Assembly (NCBI RefSeq): GCF_900105715.1
Contig: NZ_FNRY01000001.1
Location: 1,178,001-1,242,000 of the forward strand
Reading direction: 5' to 3'
Origin: Paramicrobacterium humi
Lineage (GTDB): Bacteria > Actinomycetota > Actinomycetes > Actinomycetales > Microbacteriaceae
Length of the DNA: 64,000 bases
Shown here: piece after piece, positions 51,166-59,514 of the stretch
Numbering within the stretch: the first letter of the stretch is position 1
Layout: every line of letters starts with the position of its first letter
Notes under the pieces: model-generated
The model's database searches: none
What the model was told of the DNA's origin: nothing
What the model saw: the letters and a program-made list of their open reading frames with translations, nothing else
Made by a program: the position numbers and the translations under genes

Positions 51166-51408
51166 TCACGGCGCCGGTGTCTCCTCGTCGCCTTCGGCCT
51201 GCGACGGCTTGTTCCCGGCCGGGTCTTTCGGTGACACCGTGTCCTCCTCTTCGTCACTTCCCTCCGCCTGCGAGGGCTTGTTGCGGTTCGGATCAGGCTG
51301 TCCGTTTGTCACGTCGTCTCCCTTGTTCTCTGTTGTCGAGTTCTCTGTGTTCCCGCTCTGAGCGTCCGGCGCCTCTTCGGCACGCGGGTCCGGCACTCCG
51401 TATGACAT
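51166..51408 (-). CDS. Acidic low-complexity protein with NKPSQAEG repeats
   Basis: An 80-residue hydrophilic protein. NKPSQAEG occurs twice (about 42-49 and 65-72), each followed by an acidic stretch (SDEEED, DEETPAP). GGGAG precedes the ATG at 51408. No fold or family recognised; similar in character to the protein at 49982. It lies directly downstream of an SDR gene on the same strand. Confidence 0.55.
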   Translation of the reverse strand: MSYGVPDPRAEEAPDAQSGNTENSTTENKGDDVTNGQPDPNRNKPSQAEGSDEEEDTVSPKDPAGNKPSQAEGDEETPAP

Positions 51409-51424
51409 GTGTTTCTCCCTTCCG

Positions 51425-52252
51425 TCAGCCCTCGCGCCAGTCGTCGCTCGTGAGGTGCGAGCCGCCCTGCGGGCCCATCTGCAGCATCCCGCCGTCGACG
51501 ACGAACGACGATCCGGTGACGTAGCTTGACGCCGGCGAGGCGAGGAACGCGATGACGGCGGCGACTTCACGGGCATCGCCCGGCCGTCCGAGCGGAACGC
51601 CAGGGCGGTGCTTCAGGTGCGGATCCTCGTCCGTCTGCCCGGTCATGGGCGTGGCGATCTCCCCCGGTGCGACGGCGTTGGCGGTGATCGCATGCTCGCC
51701 GAGCTCGAGCGCCGCGGTCTTGATGAGTCCGCCGAGCCCGTGCTTGGCCGCGTCATAGGCGCTCGAGCCGACCCGCGGCTGATGCTCGTGCACGCTCGTC
51801 GTCGCGATGATGCGACCACCTGTGCGCTGCGCGACCATGTGCCGTGCGGCGCGCTGGATGCACACGAAGGCGCCGTCGAGATCGATCGCGACGATGCGGC
51901 GCCAGTCCTCGAGGCTGGTGTCGAGGAGCTTCAGGTTCGCGCCAGCGCCCGCGTTGTTGACGAAGACGTCCACGCCGCCGAGCTCTGCGATCAGTCCGTC
52001 GATCACGTCGCCGCAATTCTCGAGGTCACTCGTGTCGAGATAGACCACGACCGCCCGTTGACCGGTGGCACGGACCTCCTCCGCGGTTCTCTCCCCACCC
52101 TGCTCGTCGTTGTGCCAGGTGATGCCGACGTCCATGCCGGCGCGCGCGAGCGCGACCGCCGCAGCGCGGCCGATGCCGGAGTCAGAACCCGTCACGATCG
52201 CGCGTCGCGGCGCGAACTCGCGGGAGTCGAAGGGGTTCGGAGTGCCGGCCAT
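51425..52252 (-). CDS. Short-chain dehydrogenase (glucose/ribitol-type SDR)
   Basis: A 275-residue SDR. Cofactor motif VTGSDSGIG, NNAGAG, catalytic S-x12-Y-x3-K (TTSVHEHQPRVGSSAYDAAK), and late VAPGEIATPM. It resembles the bacterial general-stress SDRs with an N-terminal extension. AAAGGAA upstream of ATG 52252. It runs toward the acidic NKPSQAEG gene. Confidence 0.9.
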   Translation of the reverse strand: MAGTPNPFDSREFAPRRAIVTGSDSGIGRAAAVALARAGMDVGITWHNDEQGGERTAEEVRATGQRAVVVYLDTSDLENCGDVIDGLIAELGGVDVFVNNAGAGANLKLLDTSLEDWRRIVAIDLDGAFVCIQRAARHMVAQRTGGRIIATTSVHEHQPRVGSSAYDAAKHGLGGLIKTAALELGEHAITANAVAPGEIATPMTGQTDEDPHLKHRPGVPLGRPGDAREVAAVIAFLASPASSYVTGSSFVVDGGMLQMGPQGGSHLTSDDWREG

Positions 52253-52432
52253 CGTCGCGTGTTCCTTTCGTCGAGGTCTCTCACCATCAAACGAGCCGGA
52301 CCGCGCGTGCTCAAGCCCCTTGCGCGGGCACCGCCGCGAACGTATGAAGCGACACGACCCGCGAAGAGCCATTACGCTCTGACACAGGCGCGGAGCAAGT
52401 CCTCGTCGGTGCGGAGCACGTGAGGAGCGGCC

Positions 52433-53449
52433 ATGGCGGATCGGGTGACGATCGTTGACGTGGCTGCCCGGGCCGGCGTCGCCATCAGCTCCGTCTCGAG
52501 CGCCCTCAACGGCCGCCCCGGAGTGTCGGAGGCGACACGAGCGCGTATCGTCAAGGCGGCCGACGAGCTCGGCTTCGTCCCCTCGCTGCGCGGCCGCAGC
52601 CTCTCCGGCAAGAAGGCCTTCGCCGTCGGCCTGGTCGTGCACCGCGATCCGGACGTGCTCGAGCTCGACCCGTTCTTCGCAAGCTTCATCGGCGGCATCG
52701 AATCCCACATCGACGGGCCAGGCTTCGCCCTCGTCCTGCAGATCGGCTCGGACCCGGGGGAGATGCTGGACCGCTACCGAAGGCTCGCCGCCGACAATCG
52801 CGTGGACGGGGTGTTCCTCTCAGAGCTCGAGACCGACGACCCCCGCGTGCCGCTCGTGCGTGAGCTGGGTCTGCCCGCCGTCGGCATCAACGCTGAGCCA
52901 GGGTTTTCGATGCCGGTCGTGCGTCAGGACCACGAGGCCGGCATCCGAGCGCTCGTCTCGCACCTTGTCGATGGCGGACACACACGCATCGCCTTCGTCG
53001 GGGGTCCGCGGCACTTCATCCACTCGGCCCAGCGCGAACGGGCGTGGCGAGACGCTGTTGAATCCCACGGGCTCACCCCTGGCCGCTTCGTCGAGGGCGG
53101 ATTCACCTATGCGGGCGGGGCGGATGCCGCCGACACCCTGCTGAGCGGAGGCGAACGTCCGACAGCCGTGCTGTGCGCGAATGACCTCTCGGCGATCGGA
53201 TTCATGTCGGAGGCCGCGCACCTCGGCTTCGAGGTTCCGCGCGACATCTCCGTCGCCGGTTACGACGGGATCCAGCTCGGCGCGTACGTGCATCCGGCGC
53301 TCACGACGATCACGACAAGCCCGCGCAGGCTGGGCTTCGAGGCGGCGCGGATGCTGCTCGAGCTGATCGACGGCCGCCGTGTCCCCGACACGGTCATCGA
53401 GCCGGCCGAGCTCCTGGTCCGCGCATCGACGGGCCCGGTCTCCGACTGA
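52433..53449 (+). CDS. LacI-family repressor of the GH130 cluster
   Basis: A 338-residue LacI protein. Helix-turn-helix TIVDVAARAGVAISSVSSAL and hinge LGFVPSLRGRSLSG; the rest is a sugar-binding domain (AVLCANDLSAIGFM, DISVAGYDGIQLG). ATG at 52433 follows GTGAGGAG; TACGCT (52373-52378) may be its -10. It lies in the same direction as the ABC operon, whose promoter holds a LacI-type palindrome. Confidence 0.93.
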   Translation: MADRVTIVDVAARAGVAISSVSSALNGRPGVSEATRARIVKAADELGFVPSLRGRSLSGKKAFAVGLVVHRDPDVLELDPFFASFIGGIESHIDGPGFALVLQIGSDPGEMLDRYRRLAADNRVDGVFLSELETDDPRVPLVRELGLPAVGINAEPGFSMPVVRQDHEAGIRALVSHLVDGGHTRIAFVGGPRHFIHSAQRERAWRDAVESHGLTPGRFVEGGFTYAGGADAADTLLSGGERPTAVLCANDLSAIGFMSEAAHLGFEVPRDISVAGYDGIQLGAYVHPALTTITTSPRRLGFEAARMLLELIDGRRVPDTVIEPAELLVRASTGPVSD

Positions 53450-53492
53450 GCGCTTGCCAACAGCGGATCGGCGTGCCACACTTGCGCCTAAG

Positions 53493-53506
53493 CCGAAACG
53501 TTTCGG
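53493..53506. promoter_or_regulatory. LacI-type operator of the GH130 operon
   Basis: CCGAAACGTTTCGG, a perfect palindrome with central CG, inside the promoter between TTGCGC (53482-53487) and TAAATA (53507-53512). Repressor binding here would exclude RNA polymerase. Confidence 0.8.
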
Positions 53507-53554
53507 TAAATACTCGATCGCCCCGCAGGCGGTCTCCCTACGAGGAGTGAAGAC

Positions 53555-54889
53555 ATGGCAACGAAGAGGTTGCGACCGCGCACAGCCGCGCGGCGCGCGG
53601 TCGTCGGAACAGCGGCGATCGCCACATTGGCACTGCTGGCAGGATGCTCGGCCGGCTCCGCCGCACCGGCATCCGACGGCGAGCCATCGGGAAAACTCGA
53701 GATCCTCGTATCGAGCGCAGACGCATCGGATGCCGCCTTCAAGGCGATCAACGAGGCATTCGAGAAGAAGTATCCCGACGTCGACGTCACCTTCTCGTCG
53801 GTCTCGAACGACAACTACCCGGCAACCAAGTCCTCGCGCCTCACCGCGGGAAACGTCGACATCATCGTGCTGAAGACCTTCGTCGAAGTGCCCGACTACG
53901 CGAAGGATTCCACGTCTGACGACGTGCTCCTCGCCCAGGCCGGCGGCCTGGTCGACCTCACAGACGAGGACTTCATGTCGAACTACACGCCGAGCGTCCT
54001 CGACGCGCAGGCGATCGGCGGCAAGCAATACGCGGTGCCGACGGGGCTCAGCTACTCGACCGGCGTCTACTACAACAAGAAGATCTTCGAGGACAACGGC
54101 CTCGCGGTCCCGACGACCTGGAGCGAGCTCGTGAAGGCGATGAGCACGCTCACGGACGCCGGCGTCGCTCCCTTCGGCATCGGCGGAAAGGACACCTGGC
54201 CGGCTGGTCTCGCCATGCTCGGGTCCGTCGCCGGCCTGTATCCGACGGCTGACGCGAAGGCGCAGCTCGCCAAGAATCTCTGGACGGGCAAGGCGAAACT
54301 GACCGACGATGTTCCCGAGGAGGTCCTCGAGAAGACGGAGACGATCTTCCAGAACGCCCAGGACAACTTCGCGGGCGCCGGCTACGACGCGATTCCCGCA
54401 GGCTTCGCCGCGGGCGACTTCGCGATGACAATCGACGGCACCTGGAACGAGCCGACGATCGAGTCGGCCGTGAACGGCGCCTTCGACTTCGGCTACTTCC
54501 CGCTGCCGACGAGCGACAACGCCGAGGACAACGCGTTCCTCAACGGCAAGATCGAGCTGCAACTCGGCGTCGCGTCGTCGACGAAGAACAAGACCGCTGC
54601 CCTCGCCTGGCTGGACTTCTTCTCCGACCCGAAGAACTACGCCGACTTCCTCGCGAAGTCCGGATTCTCCTCGGCCCAGCCCGACATCCCGGCGACGCCG
54701 TTCCTCGAATCGATCGAGAAGTACACGAGCACCTACCAGCCCGCGTGGGACCAGGTCTGGATCGCGAACAACAAGGCCGGTCAGGACGCCGTCTACCCGT
54801 TCAACTATCCGGCCCTGCAGCCCCTCGGCTCATCGAGCGCAGAGAAGGCGGCATCCGCAGCACAGAGCGCCTGGTCCGCGGCGTTCTGA
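53555..54889 (+). CDS. Sugar ABC transporter substrate-binding lipoprotein (family 1)
   Basis: A 444-residue SBP_bac_1 lipoprotein with lipobox LLAGC (C about 31). Late features: AAGDFAMTIDGTWN and the CxW-type aromatic patches. It should capture a manno-oligosaccharide or related sugar. A strong hairpin at 54898-54924 after its stop may raise its mRNA level above that of the permeases. No ATPase gene follows, as in the GH127 cluster. Confidence 0.92.
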   Translation: MATKRLRPRTAARRAVVGTAAIATLALLAGCSAGSAAPASDGEPSGKLEILVSSADASDAAFKAINEAFEKKYPDVDVTFSSVSNDNYPATKSSRLTAGNVDIIVLKTFVEVPDYAKDSTSDDVLLAQAGGLVDLTDEDFMSNYTPSVLDAQAIGGKQYAVPTGLSYSTGVYYNKKIFEDNGLAVPTTWSELVKAMSTLTDAGVAPFGIGGKDTWPAGLAMLGSVAGLYPTADAKAQLAKNLWTGKAKLTDDVPEEVLEKTETIFQNAQDNFAGAGYDAIPAGFAAGDFAMTIDGTWNEPTIESAVNGAFDFGYFPLPTSDNAEDNAFLNGKIELQLGVASSTKNKTAALAWLDFFSDPKNYADFLAKSGFSSAQPDIPATPFLESIEKYTSTYQPAWDQVWIANNKAGQDAVYPFNYPALQPLGSSSAEKAASAAQSAWSAAF

Positions 54890-54897
54890 CCGATCGA

Positions 54898-54924
54898 CCG
54901 GTGGCCCGCCTGGCGGGCCACCGG
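54898..54924 (+). terminator. Intra-operon hairpin after the binding-protein gene
   Basis: CCGGTGGCCCGCC (54898-54910) and GGCGGGCCACCGG (54912-54924) are perfect complements, giving a stem of about 11-12 bp. It lies between binding-protein and permease genes, a place where stabilising or partly terminating hairpins set excess of the binding protein. Confidence 0.7.
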
Positions 54925-54945
54925 ACCGAACACTCAAGGTAGACA

Positions 54946-55857
54946 ATGACGGCCTCCTTCCCCTTCCCCCGACGCGCACCCGTGCGGATCAGCTTCTCCA
55001 TCGGGCTGATCATCCTCGTCGTGTTCGCCCTCGTCCCGGCTGTCGGGGTCCTCGTGGTGTCCTTCACGAACCTCCGTGGTCTGCCGTACCTCCCCGTGAA
55101 CTGGGTCGGCATCGAGAACTATCTCGACTTCTTCTCCCCCGCCAAGCGGGCCGACAGCCTCAACGCCCTCGGCAACACGGTCATCTTCGCGACGGTGTCG
55201 ACCGTCGCGCAGATCATCCTCGCCCTCGGCACGGCCCTGCTCTTGAACCGTCCCCTTCGGGGCCGCAACCTGTATCGAGCCATCGTCTTCATGCCGACGG
55301 TGCTCGGCGTGACCGTCACAGGTCTCGTCTGGTCGCTCATGTTCAACGTCTCCGGAGGCCCCGCCGCATCCATCCTGTCCTGGTTCGGCACGAGCTCCGC
55401 GTTCTTCGGCGATCCGAAGCTCGCTCTCGCCCTCGTAATCATCGTGCAGGTGTGGATGGTGGTCGGCGTCTCGGTGATCATCTTCCTCGCCGGGCTGCAA
55501 GCCATCCCCGCCGAGCTCTACGAGGTGTCGTCGATCGACGGCGCCACGCCGTGGCAGCGGTTCCGGTATGTCACGATTCCGCTTCTCGCGCCCTCCATCA
55601 CGGCGAACGTTCTTCTGGGCATCGTGAACGCCCTTCAGAGTTACCAGCTGACGTACGTGCTGACCGGGCCGAGCAACAAATCCACTCAGGTGCTCTCTCT
55701 GCTCGTCTACGTGCAGGGCTTCGGCGGCGCGTCGGGCACGACGCTCTCGCAGTCCCAGGGCTATGCGGCGGCGATCTCCATGGTGCAGTTCGTGCTCGTC
55801 GGCGTGGTGACCCTCACCGCGCTCTGGTATCTGAGACGACGGGAGGCGCGACTGTGA
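54946..55857 (+). CDS. Sugar ABC transporter permease (MalF/UgpA type)
   Basis: A 303-residue permease with six helices; EAA loop YEVSSIDGATPWQRFRYVTI. N-terminus FPRRAPVRISFSIGL. Its stop overlaps the next gene's GTG. The last helix is followed by a short basic tail (RRREARL). Confidence 0.92.
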   Translation: MTASFPFPRRAPVRISFSIGLIILVVFALVPAVGVLVVSFTNLRGLPYLPVNWVGIENYLDFFSPAKRADSLNALGNTVIFATVSTVAQIILALGTALLLNRPLRGRNLYRAIVFMPTVLGVTVTGLVWSLMFNVSGGPAASILSWFGTSSAFFGDPKLALALVIIVQVWMVVGVSVIIFLAGLQAIPAELYEVSSIDGATPWQRFRYVTIPLLAPSITANVLLGIVNALQSYQLTYVLTGPSNKSTQVLSLLVYVQGFGGASGTTLSQSQGYAAAISMVQFVLVGVVTLTALWYLRRREARL

Positions 55858-56726
55858 CGGCAACGGCCCAGAAGCCGGCGACGGAGACGAGCGCTCGAAC
55901 GCAGACCCGCGTCCGACGTCGTCGCCGGTACCCGATCGGCGCCTACGTGTGCGTCGCGCTGCTCATGATCGTGTTCGTGTTCCCGCTTGCCTACCTGCTG
56001 AACACCGCGCTCAAGAGCAACGGCGAGTTCGCGGCCAACCCGGTCGGGCTCGTTCAGGATCCGCAGTGGGCGAACTTCGCGGACGCCTGGAATCAGGGCG
56101 CGTTCGGCTCATTCATCCTCAATAGCGTGCTCTACACGGCCTTCGGCGCGAGCACCGGCACTTTCATCGCGCTCGTCATGGGCTTCCCCGTCTCGCGCGG
56201 CTATATCGCGGGATCGAAGTACTGGACGATGCTGTTCGTCGTCGTGCTGTTTCTGCCGAACGCGCTCATCACCCAGTTCCAGCTGTTGCTTCGGCTGGGA
56301 CTGTACGACAACCAGCTCGGCTACATCCTGATGGTCGGCGTCGGCGTCGGCATCGGCCCGCTGCTGTTCAGCGGCTACGCGAAGTCGATCCCATTCGAAC
56401 TCGACGAGGCAGCCGCGCTCGACGGCGTCGGCTACTGGCGGTACCTGTTCGGCTTCGTCTTCCCGCTGGCGAAACCGGCGCTCGCGACGGTGTTCATCCT
56501 GCAGGCAGTGTGGATCTGGAACGAGATCATCCTGGCCACGGTGCTGCTCGCCGACCCGGCCAAGTTCCCCGTCACCGTCGGGCTGTACGCCTTCAAGGGC
56601 ACCTATTCGAACCAGTGGCCGCTGTTGGCAGCCGCGACGTTCATCGTCGCCGCGCCGCTCATCATCGGCTACATCTTCATCCAGCGATACCTCGTCAACG
56701 GGGTGCTCGGCGCCGTCAAGGGCTGA
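55854..56726 (+). CDS. Sugar ABC transporter permease (MalG/UgpE type)
   Basis: A 290-residue permease, six helices, EAA loop DEAAALDGVGYWRYLFGFVF. GTG at 55854 overlaps the upstream stop (GTGA). With the preceding permease it builds the importer channel. Confidence 0.92.
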   Translation: MTATAQKPATETSARTQTRVRRRRRYPIGAYVCVALLMIVFVFPLAYLLNTALKSNGEFAANPVGLVQDPQWANFADAWNQGAFGSFILNSVLYTAFGASTGTFIALVMGFPVSRGYIAGSKYWTMLFVVVLFLPNALITQFQLLLRLGLYDNQLGYILMVGVGVGIGPLLFSGYAKSIPFELDEAAALDGVGYWRYLFGFVFPLAKPALATVFILQAVWIWNEIILATVLLADPAKFPVTVGLYAFKGTYSNQWPLLAAATFIVAAPLIIGYIFIQRYLVNGVLGAVKG

Positions 56727-56761
56727 GGCTCACGCAACGATCACCAAGAGAGAAAGACAGA

Positions 56762-57838
56762 GTGACCGACATCGACACGCAGACCGCCATCCCCTACGCC
56801 CTCGAGCGCATCGGGGTGATCATGCGCCCGGATCCGGCACGCCCGGAGGAAGCCGACGGCGTGCTGAACCCCGCGACGTGCTGGGGCTCCGACGGTCAGC
56901 TGTACCTCTATCCACGACTCGTGGCGGCAGGCAACGTCTCACGCGTCGGACGCGCCCGTGTCGTGATCGAGGACGGCGTGCCCACAGGCGTCGAGCGTCT
57001 CGGCTCCGTGCTCGAGCCCGACCGCGGCTGGGAGCACGGGAGCGCACACGGAGGGGTGGAGGATCCTCGCATCACCAGCATCCCGAGTCTCGGCCTCTCG
57101 GTCATGACCTATGTGGCGTTCGGCCCGCTCGGACCCAAGCCTGCGCTCGCCGTCTCGCGTGACGGGATCGAGTGGAGCCGCCTCGGCCCCATCCAGTTCG
57201 GCTACGACGACGCGCTGGACACCGATCTCAACCTCTTCCCGAACAAAGACGTCGTCTTCTTCCCCGACGTCGTGCCTGACCCGAACGGCGTTCCGAGCTA
57301 CGCCCTGCTGCATCGGCCGATGTGGGACTTCAGCTTCGTTCGGCCCGGCGAAGCGCCCCCGTTGCCGACCGGCATCGTCGACGATCGGGCGAGCGTGTGG
57401 ATCTCGTACGTGCCGGCGGCGGATGTCGTTGCGGATGTGTCCGCCCTCGCGCGGCCGCGGACGCACCGGTTCGTCGCGGGGCCGGAATTCGCCTGGGAGC
57501 AGCTCAAGATCGGCGCGGGTCCCGCCCCGCTGCGCACTCCGGAAGGCTGGCTCGTCGTCCACCACGGCGTCACCGGAACGGTCGTGGGCGGCGCCTTCGT
57601 GCCGCAGAGCAATGTGCGCTACGAAGCGGGCGCGCTGCTGTTGGACGCCGCAGATCCGTCGAGGGTCTTGGCCCGCACGCCGGAGCCACTGCTCGTTCCC
57701 GAGACGGCGGAGGAGACGGCCGGAACCGTCGCGAACGTGGTGTTCCCGACGGCGATCGAGAAGATCGGAGATGCCCACTTCGTGTTCTACGGCATGGCCG
57801 ACTCGCAAATCGGTGTGGCTCGACTCGTGCGCCGCTGA
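56762..57838 (+). CDS. GH130-family phosphorylase/hydrolase (mannoside-type)
   Basis: A 358-residue glycosidase-related enzyme. GGVEDPRIT (98-105ff) with D101 is the GH130 signature; the five-bladed propeller pattern is supported by SRDGIEWSRLGP, WDFSFVRPG and the late FVFYGMADSQIGVARL. GH130 enzymes phosphorolyse beta-mannosidic bonds, giving mannose 1-phosphate, or hydrolyse beta-1,2-mannosides. No signal peptide. GTG start with GAGAG upstream. It closes the second sugar operon. Confidence 0.88.
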   Translation: MTDIDTQTAIPYALERIGVIMRPDPARPEEADGVLNPATCWGSDGQLYLYPRLVAAGNVSRVGRARVVIEDGVPTGVERLGSVLEPDRGWEHGSAHGGVEDPRITSIPSLGLSVMTYVAFGPLGPKPALAVSRDGIEWSRLGPIQFGYDDALDTDLNLFPNKDVVFFPDVVPDPNGVPSYALLHRPMWDFSFVRPGEAPPLPTGIVDDRASVWISYVPAADVVADVSALARPRTHRFVAGPEFAWEQLKIGAGPAPLRTPEGWLVVHHGVTGTVVGGAFVPQSNVRYEAGALLLDAADPSRVLARTPEPLLVPETAEETAGTVANVVFPTAIEKIGDAHFVFYGMADSQIGVARLVRR

Positions 57839-57863
57839 CCGTGCCGCGGACTCGCCCAGCGGA

Positions 57864-58613
57864 TCAGGCGAGCACTCGCGGCTTCTGGGTCACCGGGGCG
57901 AGCCACTTCGTGACCACGACGGCCGTGATCGAGCCGGCCGCCATGATGGAGGCGAGCACGACGATCTGGAACTGGCCGGCCTCGAGCGGGGAGACGCCGC
58001 CGAAGATGGCGCCGACGAAGGCCCCGGGCAGCGTCACGAGACCAGTCGTCTTCGTCTGGTCGGTCGACGGGATGAGCGCCTCGGCGACCGAGCGCCGCAC
58101 CAACTGCAGCGTCGACTGCCGGGGAGTTGCTCCGAGGGCGAGCCAGCCCTCCACCTCCTCCCAGCGGTCGACGACGCTCGACGTGAACGCCCGGCCGGCG
58201 AGCGTCGCGATCGACATCGCGTTTCCGATCACGATGCCACCGATCGCGAGCACGTAGCGCGGCGAGAACGCGATCGCGCCGCTCGCGAAGACGACGCAGA
58301 GCGTCACCGCGATGCCGATGCCCATGGCGCTGAACATCATGAGCGCGTGCGCGGTGCTCCACCCGACGCGGCGCGTCGCCGTCGACGCGGCGACGGTGAA
58401 CATGACGGCGAGTGCGACGCTGACCCAGAGCGGGTCGCTGATGACCCCGGCGAGGATCACGCTGATCGCCGCGAGCTGCAGTGTGCCCCTGAGGATGGCG
58501 AGTGCCGGAGCCCACCGGTGCGGGATGCGGAACCCCCAGAGCACGCCGGTGGTGAGGGCGACGAGGATGCCGACGCACACGAGCGTCGTCACCACGAGCT
58601 GCGGCCAGTCCAT
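57864..58613 (-). CDS. FetB/UPF0014-family membrane protein
   Basis: A 249-residue permease-like protein with about seven helices. DQTKTTGLVTLPGAFVGAIF and GQFQIVVLASIMAAG are UPF0014 hallmarks; in E. coli the homologue FetB pairs with ATPase FetA in iron export. No FetA-like ATPase is adjacent here. The DUF817 gene lies just upstream on the same strand. Confidence 0.85.
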   Translation of the reverse strand: MDWPQLVVTTLVCVGILVALTTGVLWGFRIPHRWAPALAILRGTLQLAAISVILAGVISDPLWVSVALAVMFTVAASTATRRVGWSTAHALMMFSAMGIGIAVTLCVVFASGAIAFSPRYVLAIGGIVIGNAMSIATLAGRAFTSSVVDRWEEVEGWLALGATPRQSTLQLVRRSVAEALIPSTDQTKTTGLVTLPGAFVGAIFGGVSPLEAGQFQIVVLASIMAAGSITAVVVTKWLAPVTQKPRVLA

Positions 58614-58622
58614 GCTGCGAGC

Positions 58623-59510
58623 TTATGTGGGCTCCGGCTCGCGGACCATGACCGGCTCGGGCCGCCGCGGCGGATACACGCACGTGACGAGCACGACGGA
58701 GATGATCATGAGCAGGAACCACGACACGAGCTTCGCGATCGACACTGGATGCCACGCCTCGACCTGGTCCGGATACGTCCACGCCCCCGCGAACGTGCCG
58801 ATGTTCTCGGCGAGCCAGATGAACACGGCGACGAGCGCGAAGGCGAGCGTGAGCGGCATCCGATAGCTGTGTCTGAAGACGCGGAAGTGCATGGTCGAGA
58901 AGCCGAAGGCGAGCAGAACGGCGGCGAGGAGGAACCAGCGCAGGTCGATCATGAAGTGGTGCGTGAAGAAGTTGACGTAGATCGCGGCCGCGATGATCGC
59001 CGTCGCCCACACCGGCGGGTAGCGGGTGAAGCGCAGCTCGAAGAGCCGGTAGACGCGAACCATGTACGAGCCGACCGCGCCGTACATGAACCCGGTGAAC
59101 AGCGGAACGCTGAGGATGCGCAGCACGCCGCCCGGATCGTAGGCCCACGAGCCGACGTCGGTCTTGAACAGCTCCATGAGCGTGCCGGCGACGTGGAACA
59201 GCACGATCACGCGCAGCTCGCGCAGCGTTTCAAGTCCGCCCCACACCATGAGCACCTGAATGACGATCGCGGCGATCGTGAGAGCGTCGTTGCGGGCGAC
59301 GGCCGCGCCGTCGGGATACCAGAGCCGGGCGGTGACGATGACGACGAGAAGCGCGCCGCCGAACACGCACGCCCACGCCTGCTTGGCGCCGAAGACGAGG
59401 AATTCGACGAGCGCCGCCCATGACCGGCTGCGCGGGGCCCGGGCGAGCAGGCTCCGCGCCGCGTCGTCGAGCCGGCGCTCGAGCGCGGTCAGGTCGGGGC
59501 GGAGGGCCAT
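58623..59510 (-). CDS. DUF817-family membrane protein
   Basis: A 295-residue protein with about nine helices. LFTGFMYGAVGSYMVRVYRL and YVNFFTHHFMIDLRW are conserved in DUF817, whose function is unknown; the NFFTHH motif suggests an intramembrane metal or catalytic site. The N-terminal 45 residues are soluble and basic. Confidence 0.85.
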   Translation of the reverse strand: MALRPDLTALERRLDDAARSLLARAPRSRSWAALVEFLVFGAKQAWACVFGGALLVVIVTARLWYPDGAAVARNDALTIAAIVIQVLMVWGGLETLRELRVIVLFHVAGTLMELFKTDVGSWAYDPGGVLRILSVPLFTGFMYGAVGSYMVRVYRLFELRFTRYPPVWATAIIAAAIYVNFFTHHFMIDLRWFLLAAVLLAFGFSTMHFRVFRHSYRMPLTLAFALVAVFIWLAENIGTFAGAWTYPDQVEAWHPVSIAKLVSWFLLMIISVVLVTCVYPPRRPEPVMVREPEPT

Positions 59511-59514
59511 CGCC

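Noticed and set aside
57111-59423. 770-residue plus-strand open frame across GH130, FetB and DUF817 genes
   Set aside because: It runs through three real genes in another frame or strand and is a low-complexity Arg/Glu/His sequence.
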